Source of the DNA: Chryseobacterium sp. JV274
Lineage (GTDB): Bacteria > Bacteroidota > Bacteroidia > Flavobacteriales > Weeksellaceae
NCBI RefSeq assembly: GCF_903969135.1
Contig: NZ_LR824569.1
Span: 1,488,001-1,552,000 of the forward strand
DNA: 64,000 nt
Reading direction: 5' to 3'
Shown here piece by piece: positions 27,562 to 34,915 of the stretch. Both the position numbers and the translations under genes were made by a program. Within the stretch, counting starts at the first letter, position 1. Each line of letters opens with the position of its first letter. Below the pieces are notes generated by a model. That model had not been told where the DNA came from, did not search any database, and saw only the letters and a program-made list of their open reading frames with translations.

Positions 27562-28077
27562 ATGAGTGAACACAACAGTGAAACCCAACAATCCCAGGCA
27601 GCAAATGCTACCACTCCGGCGGAGAAAGCTGTAGTATTTGTGAACAGTGAGGTACTGGCCCCTCCTAAGGCTTCCCCAATGACCGGAGTAACAAAAGTAA
27701 TGATAGAACAGTCTACAGGAATGATGGTTCAGGATTTACAGTCTTTTTTGAAAGGATTTGAGCAGGTAGGTTTGATTGCATTAAGCAGGCTGGCCAATAA
27801 TCTACTGACGTATGGAACGACTTTCGGTCCGGCTCCTGGTAGTAAAGAAACTTCCACTCAGATGGCAGAGCACCTGCAAGGCCAGGATGCAGGAAAGGGA
27901 AATGAAATGATGAAAGATCTGTTCAAAATGGTAAGTGAATATGCTGAGGTGAAGGCTAAAATTTCCAATACTATTTATAATGTCAACACGCCTCCGGTTC
28001 CAGTGGCTCTTCCTTCTCCTCCCTCGTTTACGGAAGTTTCTCCTGAGACTGAAGATCCTGAAAAAAAAAACGAGTAG
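27562..28077 (+). CDS. R-body locus protein with possible -1 frameshift extension
   Basis: A 171-aa protein with a Gln/Ala/Thr-rich N-terminus, a helical core (STGMMVQDLQSFLKGFEQVG, then ALSRLANNLLTYG) and a Pro-rich tail. The core resembles the central helix of RebB proteins (STG followed by amphipathic helices), so it may be a large RebB relative or an RebA/RebC analogue; this is inference. Translation ends just after a run of ten A. In the -1 frame the sequence stays open through 28071-28115 into the next gene, so a 247-aa fusion product is possible. It is co-directional with its neighbours and 17 bp behind the first rebB. Confidence 0.75.
   Translation: MSEHNSETQQSQAANATTPAEKAVVFVNSEVLAPPKASPMTGVTKVMIEQSTGMMVQDLQSFLKGFEQVGLIALSRLANNLLTYGTTFGPAPGSKETSTQMAEHLQGQDAGKGNEMMKDLFKMVSEYAEVKAKISNTIYNVNTPPVPVALPSPPSFTEVSPETEDPEKKNE
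28060..28071 (+). other. A10 slippery tract (candidate -1 frameshift site)
   Basis: G followed by ten A and C, read as GAA AAA AAA AAC four codons before the stop GAG TAG. It contains the heptamer A-AAA-AAC, a classic -1 slippery sequence. Slippage, or one extra A in the DNA, joins the 171-aa frame to the 62-aa frame with no stop in between. Confidence 0.5.
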
Positions 28078-28115
28078 ATCCGGTTCCGGAAGAAGTCTCA
28101 TCAGAAAAGGAAGGT

Positions 28116-28304
28116 ATGAGAAAAAGCTTTATCACGGCTGATCATGGGGGAAAATTAGTATTAAAGTCAGTAAAACTGACACAGCCACTCGTAAAACCAG
28201 AGATTAAGGAAGCAGTAATTCCTTCAGTAGAACCTGAAGTTAACCGCAAGAAAAAAACAATAATAAATCAACTCCTTGAAAAAATTAAAATAAATAAAAG
28301 ATGA
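28116..28304 (+). CDS. 62-aa basic frame, possibly the 3' part of the preceding gene
   Basis: A Lys/Val/Pro-rich segment (MRKSFITADHGGKLVLKSVK at the start, INQLLEKIKINKR at the end) with no known motif. It overlaps the next gene by 4 bp (ATGA), the coupling expected of a genuine coding frame. The frame is open backwards to 28071 and beyond the A10 tract, so it may normally be translated as the C-terminal extension of the 171-aa protein rather than from its own ATG. Confidence 0.6.
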   Translation: MRKSFITADHGGKLVLKSVKLTQPLVKPEIKEAVIPSVEPEVNRKKKTIINQLLEKIKINKR

Positions 28305-29131
28305 ATTATTCTTCAACAACCAAACCCGCCAAAATTTTAAATCTAGAAAATTTAAATGATTTAAATGAACGACTTTACCTGACCCGAAGCAGTGATATTT
28401 CTTATTTTGACACGAGAAGTACTGATGTTAAAAAGACGGAACATAATGCAGAGCGAGTTGTATTTAATCTTCAGACCTCAAACATTAATATTCAGCCTGC
28501 CATAAGACTGGTGAACTGCATCAACAGAGGAAATAAAAGATACAATCATTTCCAGTCTTTTGTAGTGGAACCTATAGACAGATCAACTGGAATTGCCGTC
28601 ATCATGGTCAAGCTGGATGATCCGAAAGCTTTTTATTGTAATGTGAGAATTTTACCTTTTACCACCTTAAATGAAATTGCAGTTTCAGATCTTGATTCAA
28701 AACTTCTTACCATTAATCTTGAAAAGGCAAAATGGATTCTCAAAACAGATATCACGATCACTCCATCTGATACGGGAGAAGCTCAGTATTCTGTACATGA
28801 TGTGGATGTAGCTGCTATTGCCGAACTGGTAAGCCAGGAAGAAATAATTGAATTAAAAAGAGAGCTGGAATTCCAGGCTTCTAAGCTGATTGCCCATTAT
28901 TTCCAGGAAATCCTGAGTATTGTAGTGAATGAAAACCCTCCAAACAACGGCAGGCTTCCTGTAATTCCGGATGATTATATCCTTACCCTTCCTCCGAACC
29001 AGTTAAAAGAAATGTTGTCAGCCACTGCTATTTCAGCGTGTATTGCGTTGGAGATAACGGGTTATAATGTAGTAAAAGATATCAACCACGACTGGAAGGC
29101 TGCAGCTGCATTTATTAATTATCTGCTGTAA
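28301..29131 (+). CDS. 276-aa protein of unknown function in the R-body operon
   Basis: Residues about 1-180 look beta-rich (for example TEHNAERVVFNLQTSNINI, FCNVRILPF-like strands). Residues about 180-276 look helical (SQEEIIELKRELEFQASKLI, LPPNQLKEMLSATAISACIA). There is no signal peptide, membrane helix or known motif. The start overlaps the preceding frame by 4 bp. Its position inside the operon suggests an R-body accessory or assembly protein; no named family is claimed. Confidence 0.72.
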   Translation: MNYSSTTKPAKILNLENLNDLNERLYLTRSSDISYFDTRSTDVKKTEHNAERVVFNLQTSNINIQPAIRLVNCINRGNKRYNHFQSFVVEPIDRSTGIAVIMVKLDDPKAFYCNVRILPFTTLNEIAVSDLDSKLLTINLEKAKWILKTDITITPSDTGEAQYSVHDVDVAAIAELVSQEEIIELKRELEFQASKLIAHYFQEILSIVVNENPPNNGRLPVIPDDYILTLPPNQLKEMLSATAISACIALEITGYNVVKDINHDWKAAAAFINYLL

Positions 29132-29172
29132 AGTAAGCGTTTACTTTTTCCAACATTATAAAAACAGTACTT

Positions 29173-29559
29173 ATGCGCAGAAGAACCCGCAAGAAGGCAC
29201 CCGCTCACAAACCTCCGGTACTTGTAACGGAACCTGAAATCGTCGAAAAAGAAATCATGCCTTTTGTTTTAAGACATGAAGAGGAAATCATTAATTACAT
29301 CAGAGATAAAGCCGTCAAAGAGACCATGAAATCACTTGGCCCTTTGCTGGAAAAGCTGGAAGAAGCTGTGAAACAACAAGAATCACCTCAGGCACAGGAG
29401 ACTATACCACCACCTCAGGCTGATCCTCCTATGATGAACTATGAAGAACAGTTGAAAAGACTTCAGGAGGCCTCAACAGCAAAGGTAAAGGAGAAAGAGC
29501 TCAAAATAATAGACCGAATGAATAAGCTGAGTGCCAGATTTGGTAATATCCGCCCTTAA
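29173..29559 (+). CDS. 128-aa coiled-coil protein in the R-body operon
   Basis: A basic N-terminus (MRRRTRKKAPAHKPP), then two charged helices (about 30-75 and 90-122) separated by a Pro/Gln-rich linker (QETIPPPQADPPM). Heptad-like Leu/Glu/Lys spacing suggests a coiled coil. No family is recognised. It lies 41 bp after the 276-aa gene and 23 bp before another RebB-like gene. Confidence 0.7.
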   Translation: MRRRTRKKAPAHKPPVLVTEPEIVEKEIMPFVLRHEEEIINYIRDKAVKETMKSLGPLLEKLEEAVKQQESPQAQETIPPPQADPPMMNYEEQLKRLQEASTAKVKEKELKIIDRMNKLSARFGNIRP

Positions 29560-29582
29560 AAACATCAAAACCAACAGATATT

Positions 29583-29810
29583 ATGAACGAAATCGATACT
29601 ATAATTATGGGAATGTCTACCGCTGTACCTAACGCCATTTCAACACAGGTAAGTGCGCATTCTACAGGTGCAATGCAGATCAATTCTGCCCTGAACCAGC
29701 AACGAAATAACATGACGGCAATCGGCAGCTATGTCATGGGTCTAAAAAAAATGAGTCCAAAGAATATGAAAATAAAAGAACTGGAGACCATTAGGAAAGG
29801 ACGTTTCTAA
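29583..29810 (+). CDS. RebB-like R-body protein (most divergent copy)
   Basis: A 75-aa protein keeping the RebB hallmark AHSTGAMQINSALNQQRNN, to be compared with AHSTGIMFENAVNAQNQQN of the array. Its N-terminus (IDTIIMGMSTAVPNAISTQV) and its basic tail (KNMKIKELETIRKGRF) differ from the array copies. It may be a minor or capping subunit; that is speculation. Last gene of the first R-body transcription unit. Confidence 0.78.
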   Translation: MNEIDTIIMGMSTAVPNAISTQVSAHSTGAMQINSALNQQRNNMTAIGSYVMGLKKMSPKNMKIKELETIRKGRF

Positions 29811-30272
29811 TTTCAGTTCAACCCAAACTACGGATGTGGTTTATTTCCCTGCAGAGATGAAATCCGGTGCCCTCAACATAAATACAATCAGGTCAACATT
29901 TATTTGCACCGTCTTTCAGATGCTGTCTATGTACAGAAGCAATCATTCAGAATCCATCTTTAGCCCAAAGGAATCCAGCATTGCCAGTATACCTGCAGTA
30001 GAAATTTATTTTTAAGACAGATATTAAAAATAAAAGCCACATCCTTTTATCAGGAAATATGCTTTAAACTCACACAGATTTTACAGATAAGGGTTTCAAC
30101 CATTGTATTCAGAGCCACCCTTCAAGTCTAATTTATTCATAACCTGTCAATACCAATGCCTTTGAAATGTATCATCTGCAGGATCTGTAGTGAGTTTAAA
30201 ATAAAATACAAAACTAGTTTACCTCAATAATTATTAACCGAGATCAGATCTCAACAAAAAACAAAAACAATT
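29811..30272 (+). promoter_or_regulatory. 462-bp leader of the rebB array
   Basis: No convincing gene is seen. A 52-codon frame at 29857 lacks protein character. The last 60 bp before the first array gene are A-rich. The length of this gap suggests that the five-gene array has its own promoter, separate from the upstream operon, but no perfect TAnnTTTG element was found. Confidence 0.4.
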
Positions 30273-30530
30273 ATGCCAGTTAATGAACAAATCACAGACG
30301 CAGTAACGCAATCGAACGTGAAAGTAGTAGGAGAATCTCCTGCAATGGCTTTAGCCAACGTGTACCAATCTGCAGCCCATTCTACAGGAATTATGTTTGA
30401 AAATGCAGTGAATGCACAAAACCAACAGAATATTTTAGGGCAGGCAGCTACCACTCAGGGTATTCTGCAGATCTACAGCCTGGATACGGTAGCAGATGCG
30501 GTTTCCATTGCTAAGATTCTTAAGCCTTAA
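30273..30530 (+). CDS. RebB-family R-body protein, array copy 1
   Basis: An 85-aa protein, MPVNEQITDAVTQSNVKVVG at the start and VADAVSIAKILKP at the end. It belongs to the RebB family, whose members build the R-body ribbon of Caedibacter and relatives. It differs from the other array copies by Gly20 (Ala in the others) and by the ILGQAATTQGILQ segment that it shares only with copy 5. First of five tandem genes with a 336-342 bp period. Confidence 0.93.
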   Translation: MPVNEQITDAVTQSNVKVVGESPAMALANVYQSAAHSTGIMFENAVNAQNQQNILGQAATTQGILQIYSLDTVADAVSIAKILKP

Positions 30531-30563
30531 TTTTTACACTTTTTTGATAAAAAGTAATTCTCA

Positions 30564-30586
30564 GCCGGAAAATCCGGTCGTTTTTT
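30564..30586 (+). terminator. terminator-like hairpin between rebB copies 1 and 2
   Basis: A short G/C-rich stem (GCCGG-AAAA-TCCGGT, imperfect) is followed by six T. The stem is short, so read-through into copy 2 is likely. Confidence 0.55.
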
Positions 30587-30608
30587 AACCTAATAAACAA
30601 TAATCATT

Positions 30609-30866
30609 ATGCCAGTTAACGAACAAATCACAGATGCAGTAACACAGTCGAACGTAAAGGTAGTTGCAGAATCTCCTGCAATGGCTTTGAGTAACGTGTA
30701 TCAATCTGCTGCCCATTCTACAGGAATTATGTTTGAAAATGCGATGACTGCTCAAAATCAGCACAATATCGTAACGCAAGCAGCTACCACACAAGGGATC
30801 ACTCAAATCTACAGTAAAGATACTATAGCTGATGCCATCTCCATTGCTAAAATCCTTAAACCTTAA
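30609..30866 (+). CDS. RebB-family R-body protein, array copy 2
   Basis: An 85-aa paralogue. Distinct residues are His in AQNQHN, Met in ENAMTAQ, and YSKDTIADAISIAKILKP at the C-terminus, making it the most diverged of the five in its second half. It is expected to co-assemble with the other RebB proteins. Confidence 0.93.
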   Translation: MPVNEQITDAVTQSNVKVVAESPAMALSNVYQSAAHSTGIMFENAMTAQNQHNIVTQAATTQGITQIYSKDTIADAISIAKILKP

Positions 30867-30904
30867 TCCATTTTTGCAGACCGCAAATAAAACAATTTTA
30901 TACC

Positions 30905-30925
30905 ACCGGAAAACCCGGTTATTTT
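30905..30925 (+). terminator. terminator-like hairpin between rebB copies 2 and 3
   Basis: ACCGG-AAAAC-CCGGT is followed by TATTTT. Confidence 0.55.
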
Positions 30926-30948
30926 AACCCAAATAAACAATAATCATT

Positions 30949-31206
30949 ATGCCAGTAAACGAAAAAATCACAGACGCAGTAACACAATCGAACGTAAAAG
31001 TAGTCGCAGAATCTCCTGCAATGGCACTTGCCAACGTATATCAATCAGCAGCCCATTCTACAGGAATCATGTTTGAAAATGCAATAAATGCACAAAACCA
31101 GCAAAACATTGTCACTCAAGCAGCTACTACACAAGGAATCACTCAGATCTACAGTCTGGATACCATTGCTGATGCTGTTTCTATGGCTAAAATCCTTAAT
31201 CCTTAA
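30949..31206 (+). CDS. RebB-family R-body protein, array copy 3
   Basis: An 85-aa paralogue starting MPVNEKITDAVTQ, the only array copy with Lys at position 6. It ends IADAVSMAKILNP, as copy 4 does. Spacing and leader are the same as for its neighbours. Confidence 0.93.
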   Translation: MPVNEKITDAVTQSNVKVVAESPAMALANVYQSAAHSTGIMFENAINAQNQQNIVTQAATTQGITQIYSLDTIADAVSMAKILNP

Positions 31207-31242
31207 TCCATTTTTGCGAAAAGCTTAAATACCATTGCCCGA

Positions 31243-31267
31243 ACAACCGGAAAAGCCGGTTGTTTTT
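31243..31267 (+). terminator. terminator-like hairpin between rebB copies 3 and 4
   Basis: ACAACCGG-AAAAG-CCGGTTGT is followed by TTTT. It is the longest stem among the four spacer hairpins. Confidence 0.6.
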
Positions 31268-31290
31268 AACCCAAATAAACAATAATCATT

Positions 31291-31548
31291 ATGCCAGTAA
31301 ACGAACAAATCACAGACGCAGTAACACAGTCGAACGTAAAGGTAGTTGCAGAATCTCCTGCAGTAGCTTTAAGCAACGTATATCAGACAGCAGCACATTC
31401 TACAGGAATTATGTTTGAAAATGCAGTGAGCGCGCAAAACCAACAGAACATTGTAACTCAGGCAGCTACTACACAGGGTATCGCACAGATCTACAGTCTG
31501 GATACCATTGCTGATGCTGTTTCTATGGCTAAGATCCTTAATCCGTAA
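31291..31548 (+). CDS. RebB-family R-body protein, array copy 4
   Basis: An 85-aa paralogue with Val-Ala in ESPAVALSNVYQT where the other copies have Met-Ala, and Ala in TQGIAQIY. The rest is as copy 3. Part of the same tandem array. Confidence 0.93.
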   Translation: MPVNEQITDAVTQSNVKVVAESPAVALSNVYQTAAHSTGIMFENAVSAQNQQNIVTQAATTQGIAQIYSLDTIADAVSMAKILNP

Positions 31549-31588
31549 TTCATTTTTGAGGAAAGCCTTAAATAATTATTTTAAACAA

Positions 31589-31609
31589 CCGGAGAATCCG
31601 GATACTTTT
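31589..31609 (+). terminator. weak hairpin between rebB copies 4 and 5
   Basis: CCGG-AGAAT-CCGG is followed by ATACTTTT. It is the weakest stem of the series. Confidence 0.4.
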
Positions 31610-31632
31610 AACCCAAATAAACAATAATCATT

Positions 31633-31896
31633 ATGCCAGTAAACGAACAAATCACAGACGCAGTAACACAATCGAACGTAAAAGTAGTCGCAGAATCTCC
31701 TGCAATGGCTTTAAGTAACGTATATCAATCTGCAGCGCATTCTACAGGAATTATGTTTGAAAATGCAGTGAATGCACAAAACCAACAGAACATTTTAGGT
31801 CAGGCAGCTACCACTCAGGGTATTCTGCAGATCTACAGCCTGGATACGGTAGCAGATGCGGTTTCTATTGCTAAAGTATTGAATCCTAAATTATAG
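31633..31896 (+). CDS. RebB-family R-body protein, array copy 5
   Basis: An 87-aa paralogue with a two-residue longer C-terminus (VLNPKL). At DNA level the first ~100 bp match copy 3, while the last ~100 bp match copy 1, which points to recombination between units. A strong terminator follows. Confidence 0.93.
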   Translation: MPVNEQITDAVTQSNVKVVAESPAMALSNVYQSAAHSTGIMFENAVNAQNQQNILGQAATTQGILQIYSLDTVADAVSIAKVLNPKL

Positions 31897-31917
31897 TGTA
31901 TTTTTAGATTTCTTGTT

Positions 31918-31956
31918 ATCAGGGAGTGCATTCATGTACTCCCTGATTCTTTTTTT
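31918..31956 (+). terminator. strong terminator of the rebB array
   Basis: A near-perfect stem ATCAGGGAGT / ACTCCCTGAT with a ten-base loop is followed by TTCTTTTTTT. It ends the array 20 bp after the last stop and separates it from the convergent regulator gene. Confidence 0.93.
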
Positions 31957-31964
31957 GGATAAAA

Positions 31965-32642
31965 CTATTTATCAAATAATACGATTTCGTTCGGATCTAT
32001 AACCTGATTCTGCACTGCGTAAATAACGAGACCTGCCATATTTTTCACTCCTGTTTTGATCATCAGGTTGGTTTTATGGGTTTCTACAGTTTTGGGAGAA
32101 ATAAAAAGAGAATCAGCTATTTCCTTAGTGCTGAGCTGTTGACAAACCAGCCGCAGAACATCCACTTCTCTATCGGTAAGCTCATTCTTTGAAAAGGAAT
32201 GAAACTCCGGAAGCTTATTGGAAAGCTGACTTCTCATGACATCAATCTGATCATTGGAAAAGTAATGTCCTGTGTGGTGAACAGTTTTGATGACGGCCAA
32301 TAATTCTTCTAATTCAATTTCTTTGGGTAAAAAAGCATGGGCTCCCATTTTCAGCATTTGTCCCATAAATGAACGGCGGTAAAAACTGGAAAGAACAATG
32401 ATTTTTGTCTCCGTTTCTCTTTTGGCCAGTTCAGACATTACTTCAAGGCCATCACCATTCGTCATTCTCAGGTCCAGAATCAGAATATCTAAAGATACGG
32501 AATCCTCGGTGAGAAATTGATAGCCGCCTGTTGAGGTCAGCGTAACTTGATACTCTCCATTATGATCAATATATTTTTTCAAAAGCTGTACAAACAGCAG
32601 GTCATCATCTACAATTCCGATTTTAATTTTTGTGTGTTCCAT
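31965..32642 (-). CDS. NarL/LuxR-family response regulator
   Basis: A 225-aa two-component response regulator. The N-terminal receiver domain has acidic residues D12-D13-D14, phosphoacceptor D57 in ILILDLRM and Lys in AFLPKEI. The C-terminal LuxR-type HTH spans about residues 150-215 (LTDREVDVLRLVCQQLSTKE, then SPKTVETHKTNL). It is the last gene of a four-gene minus-strand operon directly behind a matching histidine kinase (7 bp gap). Because the operon converges on the R-body array, it is a good candidate for its regulator; this is inference. Confidence 0.92.
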   Translation of the reverse strand: MEHTKIKIGIVDDDLLFVQLLKKYIDHNGEYQVTLTSTGGYQFLTEDSVSLDILILDLRMTNGDGLEVMSELAKRETETKIIVLSSFYRRSFMGQMLKMGAHAFLPKEIELEELLAVIKTVHHTGHYFSNDQIDVMRSQLSNKLPEFHSFSKNELTDREVDVLRLVCQQLSTKEIADSLFISPKTVETHKTNLMIKTGVKNMAGLVIYAVQNQVIDPNEIVLFDK

Positions 32643-32649
32643 GTTTATT

Positions 32650-33399
32650 TTATTGTATGGCCATACAGGCTATGAATTTTGTGCCTTTTTCGGGCTGTGT
32701 TTTAAGTTTATAAATGGCTTGAATTTTTTGTGCTCTTGACTGAATATTCCTCAATCCTATACCTCCTAAGTGGGGTTCCATGATAAAACCTCTCCCGTTA
32801 TCTTCTATGGTCAGCATCAGATAGTTTAGAGATATTCTCAGGGATACATCTACTCTGGTAGCTCCAGCATGTTTCAGAATATTGGTGATCAGTTCCTGAA
32901 CAATTCTGAAAAGGTTCAGTTTTACCGGACTGCTGATCGGAGCTCTTATCGTAATATGGCGGAAAATGACTTCTATATTTTTATTAACCTGTTCAAGATA
33001 GTCTGCAATCAAATCTTCCAGCTCAACTTCATCAAGATCCGGCGGTGTAAGATTATGAGATAATTCCCTTATCAGCTGCATGGATTTTTTTAGATCGCGA
33101 TTAAGCTCTTCGGGGTTTTTATCCGTAAGATTCAGACGGATGAGATTCAACTGTGAGATAATATTATCATGAAGTTCTTCTGCAAGACGCTCCCTGTCCT
33201 GTTCCTGTAAAAGCAGTGTATTCTCCCAATATTCCTTTTTTGTATTCCGGACCAGCTGAGATACTTTCTGTTTATTTTTCTTTATACTTTTCAAATAATT
33301 AATAACCAATAACGTAATGAATAACGTTGTTAAAAAAAATAGTCCAATACCGATCCATATCCATAGAACTATCTGATCCTGATTTTCCCAACGCCACAT
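32650..33399 (-). CDS. sensor histidine kinase, NarX/HisKA_3 type
   Basis: A 249-aa kinase with one N-terminal transmembrane helix (about 11-34), the HisKA_3 phosphorylation site RERLAEELHDNI (His77) and an HATPase domain with ILKHAGAT (N box), IEDNGRGF (G1) and GGIGLRNI (G2). It lacks any periplasmic or PAS sensing domain. The neighbouring membrane protein gene overlaps it by 31 bp, so sensing may be delegated to that partner. Cognate regulator: the adjacent LuxR-type protein. Confidence 0.9.
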   Translation of the reverse strand: MWRWENQDQIVLWIWIGIGLFFLTTLFITLLVINYLKSIKKNKQKVSQLVRNTKKEYWENTLLLQEQDRERLAEELHDNIISQLNLIRLNLTDKNPEELNRDLKKSMQLIRELSHNLTPPDLDEVELEDLIADYLEQVNKNIEVIFRHITIRAPISSPVKLNLFRIVQELITNILKHAGATRVDVSLRISLNYLMLTIEDNGRGFIMEPHLGGIGLRNIQSRAQKIQAIYKLKTQPEKGTKFIACMAIQ

Positions 33400-34013
33400 C
33401 CCAGATTAATAAAAGCAATATAAAAAGACAATAGCAAGATGCCTCTAAAAAGCCAGATAGGTGCTACCCAACTCAGATGGTTGCTGATTAAAAAATTAAA
33501 GGTCGTGGATATGATGCATTCAATAGAAAAAAACAGGAAAACAATGACGTTCACGATAAACATATCCCGATCTGCCTTCCCTTCCCTTATGATCTTCATA
33601 AAATAAGAGGCGGCATAACTACAAATAATAATACTGGTGATAATATTGGAATAAAAAGTAACCTGTGTATTATCCTGCACACACAACACATTAATAATCA
33701 GTATCAATATTGCATAACCATAGATCATCCACCTTAACTCACGGGAAAGCCGGATGTAGTAGTTGCTATAAATCACAGTAAGAATCATTAAGCCAAAAAA
33801 CTGGCTCAATATATAGTTGTAAATATTGAGTGTATTTAATTTCATCAGCCGGTCCGCCAAGTCCGTCAGCTCCAGCATGAATTCTCCTGAGAGAAGTATA
33901 ATCACAGGAAGTTTTGTTTTTATCCCTTCTCTTACCAATACAATCAGTCCTGTACATAAGACCAGGTTAATAATAATTTGTAAATACAGGGATAAGCTGT
34001 TATACGAAAACAC
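33369..34013 (-). CDS. polytopic membrane protein, candidate sensor partner of the kinase
   Basis: A 214-aa protein with about seven transmembrane helices covering nearly the whole chain and short loops. This layout resembles the 7TM sensory modules that are often fused to histidine kinases. Here it is a separate gene whose end overlaps the kinase start by 31 bp and whose start overlaps the previous gene by 14 bp, so translation is coupled. The signal it senses is unknown. Confidence 0.75.
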   Translation of the reverse strand: MFSYNSLSLYLQIIINLVLCTGLIVLVREGIKTKLPVIILLSGEFMLELTDLADRLMKLNTLNIYNYILSQFFGLMILTVIYSNYYIRLSRELRWMIYGYAILILIINVLCVQDNTQVTFYSNIITSIIICSYAASYFMKIIREGKADRDMFIVNVIVFLFFSIECIISTTFNFLISNHLSWVAPIWLFRGILLLSFYIAFINLGCGVGKIRIR

Positions 34014-34710
34014 TGGTGCTTTGCTTCAAAAGTTGATAATCATTAAGAGTATCAACGGTAAAAGGAGGTCTTGGAGTAGAATAATTTTCTGCAGTCTCAC
34101 TCATATGATTAATCGCAAGGCTTTTCACTGTTATAATTTCGATATGATAAGGAAACTCCGGATCTTTTTTCTCCAGATCATCGGTAAGTCCAAAGAAACT
34201 GGTACAGGTTTGTCCTCCTGTAATTCCCATTTTATCATAATCTGAAAACGGAATTGAAATCAGCTGAAAAATAGCTTCTGTTTTCTGAGCCTGTATCCAT
34301 GATGTACCGAACATGTTCCATCTGAAATTACGGTTAATGGCTGATTCAGACGTAATTGGAGGTGATATCACTTCTCGGTCATTGCTGCTCTCCATCTTCT
34401 CTTCAGGAAATTTGCTTGAAAATTCTTTAATAATGATGGTACTAAAATCGGCATCCTTATCACTTTTAGAATCAATCAGAAAAAATTTCAGCTGCTTCTC
34501 ATGAATACCTACATACGCATGAATTGTCTTCAATTCTACGGTTCCAAGATTCTGTTTCCATTGTTCAATTTCGTCACCTGAAACACTGAAATGAGTTCCC
34601 TGATTTAAAAAATTCAAAATTTCTGCCCCATTTGTATCAATTCCGTTTTTATAAGAATCAATAAGATTTTTCCATTTTCTGATGGCTTCAAAGATGTTTT
34701 CAGTAGTCAT
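34000..34710 (-). CDS. 236-aa cytosolic protein of unknown function, first gene of the regulatory operon
   Basis: A soluble alpha/beta protein with no signal peptide or membrane helix. Visible features are a helical N-terminus (ENIFEAIRKWKNLIDSYKNG), a strand-rich middle (KTIHAYVGIHEKQLKFFLID) and a Ser/Asp-rich linker; no motif is recognised. It starts the operon that continues with the membrane protein, kinase and response regulator. It could be a regulator of the kinase or a further R-body locus component. Confidence 0.65.
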   Translation of the reverse strand: MTTENIFEAIRKWKNLIDSYKNGIDTNGAEILNFLNQGTHFSVSGDEIEQWKQNLGTVELKTIHAYVGIHEKQLKFFLIDSKSDKDADFSTIIIKEFSSKFPEEKMESSNDREVISPPITSESAINRNFRWNMFGTSWIQAQKTEAIFQLISIPFSDYDKMGITGGQTCTSFFGLTDDLEKKDPEFPYHIEIITVKSLAINHMSETAENYSTPRPPFTVDTLNDYQLLKQSTSVFV

Positions 34711-34872
34711 GATACTATTTATTTGTGAATGATAATTATTTTATGTGTTGAAATTTACAAAAAAAACAGACTGCTATTTATTTTAAATCACATTCAAGTG
34801 GAAAATAAAATTTAATTGAGTAAAAATTAATATTTCTGCAATTTTTTATAATATCGGATCAGGGACAGTCTG

Positions 34873-34880
34873 TATCTTTG
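34873..34880 (+). promoter_or_regulatory. -7 promoter element of the LysE-type gene
   Basis: TATCTTTG matches the Bacteroidota consensus TAnnTTTG exactly and lies 36 bp before the ATG at 34916. No TTTG is seen at the -33 position. Confidence 0.6.
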
Positions 34881-34915
34881 TGCCGGGAATACTCCCGTTT
34901 AAATAACTACTGTCA

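Larger units (their letters stand above)
30273..31896. repeat. tandem array of five rebB units
   Basis: Units start at 30273, 30609, 30949, 31291 and 31633 (periods 336, 340, 342, 342). Coding parts are nearly identical. Spacers share a CCGG-inverted-repeat hairpin and an AAATAAACAATAATCATT leader directly before each ATG. Copy 5 is a mosaic: its 5' half matches copy 3, its 3' half copy 1. Confidence 0.93.

Noticed and set aside
29857..30015. 52-codon frame, or a decayed rebB copy, in the leader of the rebB array
   Set aside because: Only about 16 bases (ACCCAAACTACGGATG) resemble the first rebB gene; the rest has no RebB hallmark, so the likeness may be chance.
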